From assembly GCA_946623205.1 (NCBI GenBank), contig CAMOQV010000004.1:1-32009 (forward strand): DNA of 32,009 bases, written 5' to 3'. The notes under the pieces were generated by a model. It was not told where the DNA came from. It saw only the letters and a program-made list of their open reading frames with translations, and made no database searches. Position 1 is the stretch's first letter. Each line of letters begins with the position of its first letter. The stretch comes from an uncultured Clostridia bacterium. GTDB taxonomy: Bacteria; Bacillota; Clostridia; Christensenellales; UBA3700. This document shows, piece after piece, positions 25,977 through 32,009 of this stretch. Position numbers and translations under genes: made by a program.

Positions 25977-26647
25977 TATTTTTTCTCTTCAAGCCTATAG
26001 CCTATGCCTCTCATCGCCTTAATTTGGCAATTTGATTGTATCGCCTCAAGCTTTTTCCTTAATGATGATATAAATACCCACACAACGTTAATTTCGGCTT
26101 CTGTGTCGAATTCCCATACGCTTTCCATAATTTTTTCTGTAGAAAGAACTACACCTTGGTTGCGCATTAAATGTTCCATTAACTTATATTCTTTTCCTGT
26201 TAATCTAATTACGCCTTCATTTGTAGATAGTTCAAAAGTATTTGGGTTTAAAGTTGTATTGCCAATTACGTAATTTGTTGCAATATCTCCCTTTCTTCTA
26301 ACTAAAGCTCTAATTCTTGCCAACAACTCTTTTACGACAAATGGTTTAGTTAGATAATCGTCTGCCCCTGAATCTAATCCAAACACCTTATCGTCGATTT
26401 CTGCTTTAGCTGTCAAAATTAAAACTGGAGTATGATTATTCTTTTCTCTTAATTTTTTTACGACGCTATAACCATCCATCTTAGGCATCATAACGTCTAA
26501 GATAATACCATCATATTCTCCATACTCAGCGTATTCTAAAGCTTCTTCCCCATCGAAAGCTTGATCAACGTCGAATTTGTTTAATTCTAATACCTTTTTA
26601 ATTGTATTAGATAAGTCCTTCTCGTCTTCTGCCAATAATAGTTTCAT
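25976..26647 (-). CDS. OmpR/PhoB-family response regulator
   Basis: The 223-residue protein is a DNA-binding response regulator. The receiver domain (1-115) has the acidic pair Glu7-Asp8, phospho-acceptor Asp51 in ILDVMMPKMDG, Thr79 and Lys101 in LTKPF. The C-terminal winged helix (about 130-222) has LTGKEYKLMEHLM and VWVFISSLRKKL, the PhoB recognition-helix region, with a final GIGYRLE. It is the first gene of the pair with the histidine kinase. AGAGGTGAAAT precedes the ATG. The upstream 97 bases hold the terminator of the LURP-one-like gene and A/T-rich -10-like sequences, but no convincing promoter pair. Confidence 0.95.
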   Translation of the reverse strand: MKLLLAEDEKDLSNTIKKVLELNKFDVDQAFDGEEALEYAEYGEYDGIILDVMMPKMDGYSVVKKLREKNNHTPVLILTAKAEIDDKVFGLDSGADDYLTKPFVVKELLARIRALVRRKGDIATNYVIGNTTLNPNTFELSTNEGVIRLTGKEYKLMEHLMRNQGVVLSTEKIMESVWEFDTEAEINVVWVFISSLRKKLEAIQSNCQIKAMRGIGYRLEEKK

Positions 26648-26693
26648 ATTTCACCTCTAGTTCTAGTATAGAAACTATAATTAAATTTTACTT

Positions 26694-26724
26694 AAAGAAA
26701 TAAAGGCGCGGTCAACCCGCGCCT
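26694..26724 (-). terminator. Terminator of the LURP-one-like gene
   Basis: On the minus strand an 8-bp GC-rich stem, AGGCGCGG/CCGCGCCT (26724-26717 with 26711-26704), is followed by TTATTTCTTT. Confidence 0.88.
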
Positions 26725-26744
26725 ATTATGTGTGCTATTAATTA

Positions 26745-27248
26745 TTAATTGCTACTTTCTGCAGCTCTTCTATCTGAGATGTTATCAATAGCGATAACTA
26801 ATGCAATTAAAAACTCTGGTTCATATTCGTCTGATGCATCCAATATAAATGAGTCTCTCAAAGAAATCTTTCTTGTAACATGGCCGATTTGTTTTCCATC
26901 GATTGTAATATTATAATCGAAGCCTAGAATGTTACCCATGATTTCCATATTACCCAATGAGCAATCTTCGATAAAATATCTATCATGCAAAGACCAGAAT
27001 TTTCTTCTTACTGTACAAATCTTGTTTCCTTCTGCATCAAAGACAAAAGCTCTATGTATAAAGATTTTCCAGAATTTGTTTCTTACCATGTATTTAACAT
27101 TTCCTTCCATATCTTTAACAAACTTCTTTGATGTTAATGTCCAAAATCTACCTTCAATTTGATATAAATCTTTAGTGTCAGTTTCATCTCTAACATAAGA
27201 TGATTGTTTAAAAGGTGAAAACCATTTGTTTCTAATAATTAACTTCAT
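26745..27248 (-). CDS. LURP-one-related (tubby C-like, YxjI-type) protein
   Basis: The 167-residue protein belongs to the LURP-one-related family (DUF567), compact beta-barrels around a central helix related to tubby and scramblase C-terminal domains. The pattern is a series of short strands with repeated RxKFWxxxxxxFVxDxEGN units (seen at about 38-52, 57-75 and 82-96), then an Asp/Gly-rich turn and the hydrophobic helix FLIALVIAIDNIS near the C-terminus. There is no signal peptide. Function in bacteria is not established; membrane or phospholipid association is proposed for relatives. It is monocistronic, with GGGGAAT before the ATG, an extended -10 promoter and a strong terminator. Confidence 0.82.
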   Translation of the reverse strand: MKLIIRNKWFSPFKQSSYVRDETDTKDLYQIEGRFWTLTSKKFVKDMEGNVKYMVRNKFWKIFIHRAFVFDAEGNKICTVRRKFWSLHDRYFIEDCSLGNMEIMGNILGFDYNITIDGKQIGHVTRKISLRDSFILDASDEYEPEFLIALVIAIDNISDRRAAESSN

Positions 27249-27284
27249 ATTCCCCGCTTCTCCTTTGGTATTATTACCAATTTT

Positions 27285-27293
27285 ATTCTAACA
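27285..27293 (-). promoter_or_regulatory. Candidate extended -10 promoter of the LURP-one-like gene
   Basis: On the minus strand TGTGT is followed by TAGAAT (27290-27285). No good -35 is seen at 17 bases. The start codon is 36 bases downstream, after AAGGAG. Confidence 0.45.
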
Positions 27294-27337
27294 CACACGC
27301 AATTAAAAATAAATATATAATTTTGACACCTATGACA

Positions 27338-27371
27338 TAAAAATAGATCGCAGCCCTCTTCGAGCTGCGAT
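27338..27371 (-). terminator. Terminator of the beta-helix lipoprotein gene
   Basis: On the minus strand an 8-bp stem, ATCGCAGC/GCTGCGAT (27371-27364 with 27354-27347), 9-base loop, is followed by CTATTTTTAT. Confidence 0.85.
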
Positions 27372-27389
27372 TTGTTGTCCGTCTTCTAG

Positions 27390-29126
27390 TTATTGAATAG
27401 TTGCTGTTGATGTAGATATAACTGTTACACTTCCAGAATATGAAGATGCATTATTGTATGTAATCGATTGTCCTCCAGCTGTTACAGTAAATGTCCCTGA
27501 TGCAGTTCCTTTAGATAAAGTCGTTTTAGTCATTGAACTATATCTTATAGCATTTGAAAAATATCCAATAACAATAACTGTTCCGCCACTAATTGTGATT
27601 GATCCATCCGCATCCAATGGAGATGCCATCTCTTGGTTTGGACCACGAGTAATTAAAATTCCTCCTGTTATCGTAACTGTTCCGTTTGAATCAACACCAT
27701 CTGTATCGCCATTTGCAGATACTGTTACATCCAATCTTCCGCCAGAGATATTGATTTGTGAAGATGCATTAACGCCATCATCATCACCACATACAGCGAC
27801 TTCGCCTCCAGATATATTTATTATCTTACCTTCAAGCCCTTCGTGAGATTCCGATACAACAACGCTGCCTCCTGAGATGTTCAATGTTCCATCTGCATGA
27901 ATTCCATCATCACTTGCTTTAATCTTTAGAGTGCCACCTTCGATATATATATTTGCACTAGCTTTTACACCAGAATCTAATGTGTCATTATTTGTATGCA
28001 AACCATCATCGTATGTATATGTAAATATAGTTCCATCGCTAATCTTAATATATTCGTTTGCTTTAATACCTTTTGCGCTATCTTCAGCTTTAGCTGCTTG
28101 TGATGTTCCACCAGAAAATCCGCCGCCCATAAAGCCACCGCCTGGGCCCATATATCCACCTCCTGGACCAGCTAAAGATAATGATTCTTCTGATGTGCTT
28201 AGAGAGTTATTAGAATAAGACGAATAGATATTTGTGTAAATGTCAATTACTGGCGTATATGTATTACCATCTTCATCTGTAGATGAGCTAATCTCTACAG
28301 CATATGCTGCATCAATTCCATCCCCGTATGAATTAATTGTTATTGTACCGCCTAAGATATAGATATATCCTTGTTGATTACCTTTAGAACTAATTTCTGA
28401 ATTTGAAGTTCTAATACCATTATTGCCACATACAATACCAATTGTTGGATCTTCTTCAATTGTTACCTTATCGTTACCCTTTATTCCATTATCCATAGCT
28501 TTAACAAGCAATGTTAAATTTTGGACTGTAACATTATCTTTTCCGTGGATTCCACTATTATGGGTAGATGTAACAGTTAACGTTCCTTTACCACTAACCT
28601 TTAAATTGCCATTTTTAACAAATATTGCAGAATCGCCTATTGTTTCATCTGTTGTTTCCGAATAATCTACAGTTCTTAAATCATAAATATAATTTAGAGT
28701 TTCTTTTTTTGCTTTTATTGTTACTTTATCGCAATCTTCAACAAATATTGGAGAAACGCTAGATGATGATATAGAAACATTTTCCAAAACAAGTTCAACT
28801 TCGCAATCGCTGGCATTAATATATATTTGTCCATTTTCAAGTTTGCCAGATGCGGTATATGTACCTGCAGCAGTAATTGTATAAACGCCATTTACCGCCT
28901 CAATTGCAGTTCCGTTTTCATCTATTAATGAAAAATCTCCGCTAATTTCATCTTCCTCTATTTCTATCTCTTGAGTACTTCCTTCAACATCTTGTATAGA
29001 TATAGATGGGGTTGATGATTGAGATTTTGAAGTGTTTGTATTTGCTGATGTTGCCTCTGCGCACCCAACAAATACAAATACAGTAATTAACATAATTGCT
29101 AAGATAATAATGCTATATTTTTTCAT
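27390..29126 (-). CDS. Secreted lipoprotein with carbohydrate-binding beta-helix domain (Cthe_2159-like)
   Basis: The 578-residue protein starts with a lipoprotein signal peptide: MKK, a hydrophobic stretch to residue 20, and FVGC with the acylated Cys22, followed by a Ser/Thr-rich linker. The rest is a right-handed beta-helix: repeating units of the type DDGIHADGTLNISGG recur through residues 150-520, many with Asp-Asp-Gly or Asn-Gly turns that could bind calcium. A Gly/Met-rich insert (GPGGGYMGPGGGFMGGG) lies near residue 320. This fits the carbohydrate-binding domain family of Cthe_2159, a pectin-binding protein of Clostridium thermocellum; the ligand here is not known. It should be anchored outside the membrane after Lgt processing. 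AAGGAGAGAG precedes the ATG at 29126; a longer frame begins inside that site. Confidence 0.88.
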   Translation of the reverse strand: MKKYSIIILAIMLITVFVFVGCAEATSANTNTSKSQSSTPSISIQDVEGSTQEIEIEEDEISGDFSLIDENGTAIEAVNGVYTITAAGTYTASGKLENGQIYINASDCEVELVLENVSISSSSVSPIFVEDCDKVTIKAKKETLNYIYDLRTVDYSETTDETIGDSAIFVKNGNLKVSGKGTLTVTSTHNSGIHGKDNVTVQNLTLLVKAMDNGIKGNDKVTIEEDPTIGIVCGNNGIRTSNSEISSKGNQQGYIYILGGTITINSYGDGIDAAYAVEISSSTDEDGNTYTPVIDIYTNIYSSYSNNSLSTSEESLSLAGPGGGYMGPGGGFMGGGFSGGTSQAAKAEDSAKGIKANEYIKISDGTIFTYTYDDGLHTNNDTLDSGVKASANIYIEGGTLKIKASDDGIHADGTLNISGGSVVVSESHEGLEGKIINISGGEVAVCGDDDGVNASSQINISGGRLDVTVSANGDTDGVDSNGTVTITGGILITRGPNQEMASPLDADGSITISGGTVIVIGYFSNAIRYSSMTKTTLSKGTASGTFTVTAGGQSITYNNASSYSGSVTVISTSTATIQ

Positions 29127-29213
29127 GCTCTCTCCTTCAAACAAAAGCCAGCGCTTTTATTTTTCTGGTTTTATTATCCTTAGCGAAACTAAATATTAGT
29201 TAAATATGGAAAT

Positions 29214-29221
29214 AAAAAAAA
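29214..29221 (-). terminator. T8 run directly after tRNA-Pro
   Basis: On the minus strand the encoded CCA of the tRNA is followed at once by eight T. With the tRNA acceptor stem as the hairpin this could end the transcript, or it is an RNase processing site. Confidence 0.5.
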
Positions 29222-29298
29222 TGGTCGGAGTGAGAAGACTCGAACTTCCGGCCTTATGGTCCCGAACCATACGCGCTACCAAACTGCGCTACACCCCG
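29222..29298 (-). tRNA. tRNA-Pro (anticodon CGG)
   Basis: This 77-base cloverleaf reads from 29298 down. The acceptor arms CGGGGTG and CACTCCG pair with one G-U; the D-arm holds the typical GTAGCGCAGTTTGGTAGCGC; the anticodon stem TATGG/CCATA encloses TTCGGGA, giving anticodon CGG, which reads CCG; the T-arm contains GTTCGAGTC. CCA is encoded. It starts two bases after the stop codon of the cation exporter gene on the same strand, so it is probably cut from that messenger. Confidence 0.97.
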
Positions 29299-29300
29299 AT

Positions 29301-30407
29301 TTATGAGACGGCAAAATCTCTATCTAATACTATATTAACATTAAATCCAGGATTTTTTTGTTGGATTTTAGACTTAATTTCCGCATACACTTGATCTTCG
29401 TCTTTTGTATCAAAATCAATAATTATATCTATAGATATTATCTTTTGCGCAAAGTCACAATAAAAACCATGAGTTTGAATTACTTGCTTATACTCTGATA
29501 CGATTTCATCAATTTCTTTTTTGATACGAGCAGCTTCGCCATTATCTTCATTTTGAGCGTAGATTCCAACAGTCATTATTGTGTTATATTTTTCATAGCA
29601 CATTCCTGCAATTTTTCTTTCGATTGCTTGAATCTCTTTTGCTGTCATTGCATCATTAACTTCGATATGAACTGATGCGATATTTTTATCATTTCCATAA
29701 TTATTTATGATTAAATCATAAACACCCAAGACTCCATCGAACTCAGATATCTCTTGAATTAATTGTTTATTTAATTCAGTTTCACTTCTTTCACCAATAA
29801 TTTTTGATATTGATTCTCTAAATACATCAATAGATGACTTGATTATAAACAAACCAATTGCAATACCTATATATCCTTCTAAAGAAATGCCTGCAAAATA
29901 TGCAACTATTGCACCAATCAATGTACCACACGACAAGACGCTATCTAATAGTGCGTCAAGACCGCTTGCACTTAATGCATCTGAATTTAACGATTTTCCT
30001 TTATATTTAAAAAATATACCAAGGCCAATTTTAGCCAAAATAGCAATTGAAATAATGATAAAAGAATAAATATCGTAAGTTGCCACTTCGCCCGCAATTA
30101 AGCTCTTTATGGCTTCATATACAGCTAAAAAACCTGCAGAGAAAATAACTACACCTATAATTGATGAGGTTAGATATTCTATTCTTCCAAATCCATATGG
30201 GTGTTTTTTGTTTGGCTTTTTATTTGCTAATTTTGTTCCGATAATTGTAATAACGCTAGATAGAGCGTCGGTTAAGTTATTTACAGCATCTAAAATAATT
30301 GAAACTGCGCCAGCCAAAAGACCAATAATTGCTTTTGCTACAACCAACAAAACATTTCCGCATATTCCAACAACGCTGGTTTTTACTATTTCTTTTTCTC
30401 TATTCAT
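29301..30407 (-). CDS. Cation diffusion facilitator (CDF) family exporter, possibly Mn2+
   Basis: CDF proteins exchange divalent metal ions for protons and dimerise in the cytoplasmic membrane. The 368-residue protein has six hydrophobic segments between about 12 and 205, the HPYGFGRIEYL motif after TM2 (69-79), and a cytoplasmic dimerisation domain. Metal-site residues are NxxxD in TM2 (Asn43, Asp47) and DxxxD in TM5 (Asp151, Asp155); zinc CDFs usually have HxxxD in TM5, while the N/D-only pattern is like manganese exporters such as MntE, so Mn2+ is inferred. Beyond the usual C-terminal domain it has roughly 70 more residues that look like a second similar beta-alpha unit. It starts one base after the unknown membrane-protein gene and ends two bases before tRNA-Pro. 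Confidence 0.9.
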   Translation of the reverse strand: MNREKEIVKTSVVGICGNVLLVVAKAIIGLLAGAVSIILDAVNNLTDALSSVITIIGTKLANKKPNKKHPYGFGRIEYLTSSIIGVVIFSAGFLAVYEAIKSLIAGEVATYDIYSFIIISIAILAKIGLGIFFKYKGKSLNSDALSASGLDALLDSVLSCGTLIGAIVAYFAGISLEGYIGIAIGLFIIKSSIDVFRESISKIIGERSETELNKQLIQEISEFDGVLGVYDLIINNYGNDKNIASVHIEVNDAMTAKEIQAIERKIAGMCYEKYNTIMTVGIYAQNEDNGEAARIKKEIDEIVSEYKQVIQTHGFYCDFAQKIISIDIIIDFDTKDEDQVYAEIKSKIQQKNPGFNVNIVLDRDFAVS

Positions 30408-30408
30408 T

Positions 30409-31836
30409 TTATGCGCCTAATCCACCAACGCTATTCATAAGAGTATTAATAGAATTAATAACTATTTCGTATACACCTTCCATATATACAAGCACAAATA
30501 AACCTACGCCAACGATTGGCACGATTATATCTATAGAAGGATTTTTGTGATTCTTCGTATATGAGAACAATAATACGATTGGAATAGTAAAGAACAAACC
30601 TACGCACTGTCCTATACCAATAGACTGTGCATACGACAAGACGACTTCTGTATCAAATCCTTGCAATTGTCCAACGACAAGGAATATTGTCATTGTTAAT
30701 AAATCTATAACTGAGAATATTGCGAACAATACACTAACTTGAATAGAAAACGATAATGAATTTCTATTTGTTCTTAAGAATTGTTCGTATTCTCTACGAG
30801 AAGCACCAAGATTGATAAACAATCTTTCTCTATACTTAATCCATAATGAAATAATTATGAATATAATGTGTACATATGGAGATTTTGTTGTTAAGAATGG
30901 ATATACATCAATTGGTAAAAAGATCTCATCATTAGCGCCTAACCAACGTACAACATATGAAGCTATAGATAATAGCAATGGCAAAATACACATTGCTCTA
31001 AAGATCCACATCTTCTTGCCTTGGAAATACTTCTTTGGCGTATAGTTAATAAAGAAATTAAACGCAGTTAACACACATAAATCTGAGAAAATATTTACTT
31101 GTACTTTTTGTCCAACAAGCAATCCGATTAACTGAGCCGTAGCCTTTGCTTCTACGCCCATTGCCGTCATTACAGAAATCGCATATCTTCTAAACACAAA
31201 TACTTCGAAAATCGCTATTCCCAAATATGACATGATATAAAAACTCAACATATTTAGATGGCTTCTATTTCTATTTAGGATATAAGCAAACGTAGCCACT
31301 AAGAATAATGGCATAGACATATCGGCAACTTCGTGTAGAACAGTTGCGCTGCCACCCATAAAGAATAGCCAGTTATATGCATTTTCATTAGCATTATGTA
31401 ATAACACAATTTGAGAAACAGCAATTGCTAACCAAGCAAATGCTCTTAAATATCTATACGAGAAAATTCCCCTATATTTAATATCTACAGGATTTAATAA
31501 TCTCTTTCTTAATCTTGCATATTTCTTTTCTTTTCTTGGTGAAAGTTTTTTAGGAACTGGTTGAGCTTCTGGTACAGCTTCAGTTGTGCTTTCTTCTGTA
31601 ATAGGATGCATGTATTCTAAAACTGCACTGCCTAAGTGCAAATCCTCAACACCATTTTGATCGTTAACAGAGACATCTTCCGCAACAGTTTCTACAGGCT
31701 GTGCATCTTCTACTTTTTCAAGATCGTTTGGCTCGCTTGCCTCACATGCCAAAAGCGCAGCTTGTAATTCACTCATTTCTTCAGCTGCTTTTGTCTCTTC
31801 TATAATTGGTGTTATTTCTTTCTTCTTTCTTCCCAT
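30409..31836 (-). CDS. Multi-pass membrane protein of unknown function with acidic N-terminal tail
   Basis: I do not recognise this 475-residue protein. Residues 1-125 are hydrophilic and probably disordered: a basic start (GRKKKE), then a stretch rich in Glu, Val, Ala and Pro, ending in a Lys/Arg cluster (about 95-112). The remaining 350 residues hold about eight to ten hydrophobic segments, with short basic loops such as NRNRSH and NYTPKKYFQGKKM. No catalytic motif is visible. It is probably a cytoplasmic-membrane protein with the tail inside. Its stop is one base before the cation exporter start, so the two are cotranslated and may act together. AAGGGATTC precedes the ATG. Confidence 0.7.
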   Translation of the reverse strand: MGRKKKEITPIIEETKAAEEMSELQAALLACEASEPNDLEKVEDAQPVETVAEDVSVNDQNGVEDLHLGSAVLEYMHPITEESTTEAVPEAQPVPKKLSPRKEKKYARLRKRLLNPVDIKYRGIFSYRYLRAFAWLAIAVSQIVLLHNANENAYNWLFFMGGSATVLHEVADMSMPLFLVATFAYILNRNRSHLNMLSFYIMSYLGIAIFEVFVFRRYAISVMTAMGVEAKATAQLIGLLVGQKVQVNIFSDLCVLTAFNFFINYTPKKYFQGKKMWIFRAMCILPLLLSIASYVVRWLGANDEIFLPIDVYPFLTTKSPYVHIIFIIISLWIKYRERLFINLGASRREYEQFLRTNRNSLSFSIQVSVLFAIFSVIDLLTMTIFLVVGQLQGFDTEVVLSYAQSIGIGQCVGLFFTIPIVLLFSYTKNHKNPSIDIIVPIVGVGLFVLVYMEGVYEIVINSINTLMNSVGGLGA

Positions 31837-31860
31837 GAATCCCTTAACACTATATTATTT

Positions 31861-31889
31861 ATTATATATTATTTAAAGAAAATTGCCAC
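31861..31889 (-). promoter_or_regulatory. Candidate promoter of the membrane protein-CDF-tRNA-Pro unit
   Basis: On the minus strand a perfect TATAAT (31866-31861) lies in an A/T-rich stretch about 25 bases upstream of the ATG. The only -35 match at 17 bases, GTGGCA, overlaps the right arm of the upstream terminator stem, so the call is weak. Confidence 0.35.
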
Positions 31890-31908
31890 ATTTTCCTATT
31901 ATGTGGCA
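31876..31908 (-). terminator. Terminator downstream of tRNA-Arg
   Basis: On the minus strand an 8-bp stem, TGCCACAT/ATGTGGCA (31908-31901 with 31891-31884), 9-base loop, is followed by ATTTTCTTT. Confidence 0.8.
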
Positions 31909-31955
31909 GTCATTGTAGGTTCATCGGCTAAATTACTATTAAATCTTACTTAAAT

Positions 31956-32009
31956 TGGTGCACCTATGTGGAGTCGAACCACAATCGCTCGCGCCGGAGG
32001 CGAGTGCTC
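31956..32009 (-). tRNA. tRNA-Arg (anticodon CCG), 5' part outside the window
   Basis: Read from 32009 down, the visible part has the end of the D-arm, an anticodon stem CTCGC/GCGAG around CTCCGGC (anticodon CCG, reads CGG), a four-base variable loop CGAT, a T-arm TGTGG-TTCGACT-CCACA, the acceptor arm TAGGTGC, discriminator A, and encoded CCA at 31958-31956. About 23 bases of the 5' end are missing. Confidence 0.93.

Noticed and set aside
27454-27846. 130-codon plus-strand frame inside the lipoprotein gene
   Set aside because: It is a mirror of the repeated Gly/Ser/Ile-rich coding sequence; the Pro/Val-rich translation is typical of an antisense shadow.
27800-28600. Possible DNA repeat array or CRISPR in the lipoprotein gene
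   Set aside because: The recurrences are degenerate protein repeats of the beta-helix in one frame, not identical DNA repeats with spacers.
29145-29170. AAAAGC/GCTTTT hairpin as a terminator before the lipoprotein gene
   Set aside because: The stem is only 6 bp and the T-run is short (GCTTTTGTTTG); it lies next to the ribosome site and could equally be part of the leader.
29206-29394. Plus-strand open frame beginning MEIKKMVGVRRLELPALWSRT
   Set aside because: It lies over the antisense of tRNA-Pro and the end of the CDF gene. This kind of frame is a well-known artefact of tRNA genes.

Overview
The window is a gene-dense stretch of an AT-rich bacterial chromosome with 22 protein genes, one complete tRNA and one partial tRNA. 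It looks like a low-GC Clostridia-type Bacillota, perhaps an uncultured gut lineage. The grounds are the A/T-ending codons, a single-chain PurL of the long clostridial type, a class II GalT, the dnaX-ybaB-recR cluster, a GPH-type sugar symporter and tRNAs with encoded CCA. The finer taxonomic placement is inference. No phage, insertion sequence, CRISPR array or other clear mobile element was seen.

Layout. The 3' part of groEL (plus strand, 1-1238) ends at a strong terminator. A minus-strand unit galK-lgt-pncB (5007-1306) lies divergent to galT (5140-6675, plus), so the two Leloir genes share one intergenic promoter region. Next comes a long minus-strand block: dnaX-ybaB-recR (9180-6737), a GPH sugar symporter gene with its own promoter (10924-9239), purL-recX-nnr (16722-10998), and an alpha/beta hydrolase-gyrB-gyrA unit (22196-16855). 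Beyond an unusual intergenic segment (22251-22406) lie a WYL-domain regulator gene (minus) and a divergent RlmI-like rRNA methyltransferase gene (plus). That methyltransferase gene abuts, stop to stop, a two-component pair read from the other strand (26647-24717). The right end, all minus strand, holds a LURP-one-like protein, a large beta-helix lipoprotein, tRNA-Pro(CGG), a CDF cation exporter, an unknown membrane protein and the 3' part of tRNA-Arg(CCG).

How the genes work together. Most are housekeeping: chaperone, NAD salvage and repair (pncB, nnr), lipoprotein maturation (lgt, which would act on the beta-helix lipoprotein), recombination and replication (recR, recX, dnaX, topoisomerase II) and galactose use (galK, galT, possibly the symporter). 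Four gene junctions use an overlapping TAATG stop/start, and several others have gaps of 1-3 bases, so translation within units is probably coupled.

The most striking observation is that the purL product is a full-length, intact FGAM-synthase homologue that lacks the residues expected at both of its active sites. The ETHNHP motif of the synthetase site reads ETDNSQ, a glycine-rich segment is missing, and the glutaminase Cys and His are replaced by Gly and Asn. It may be a pseudoenzyme with a new role, or a very divergent enzyme. Other points of interest are the structured segment with a 14-codon mini-ORF antisense to the WYL gene, a hairpin between the Shine-Dalgarno and start of dnaX, a tRNA two bases after a transporter stop codon, and acidic low-complexity tails on three membrane proteins.
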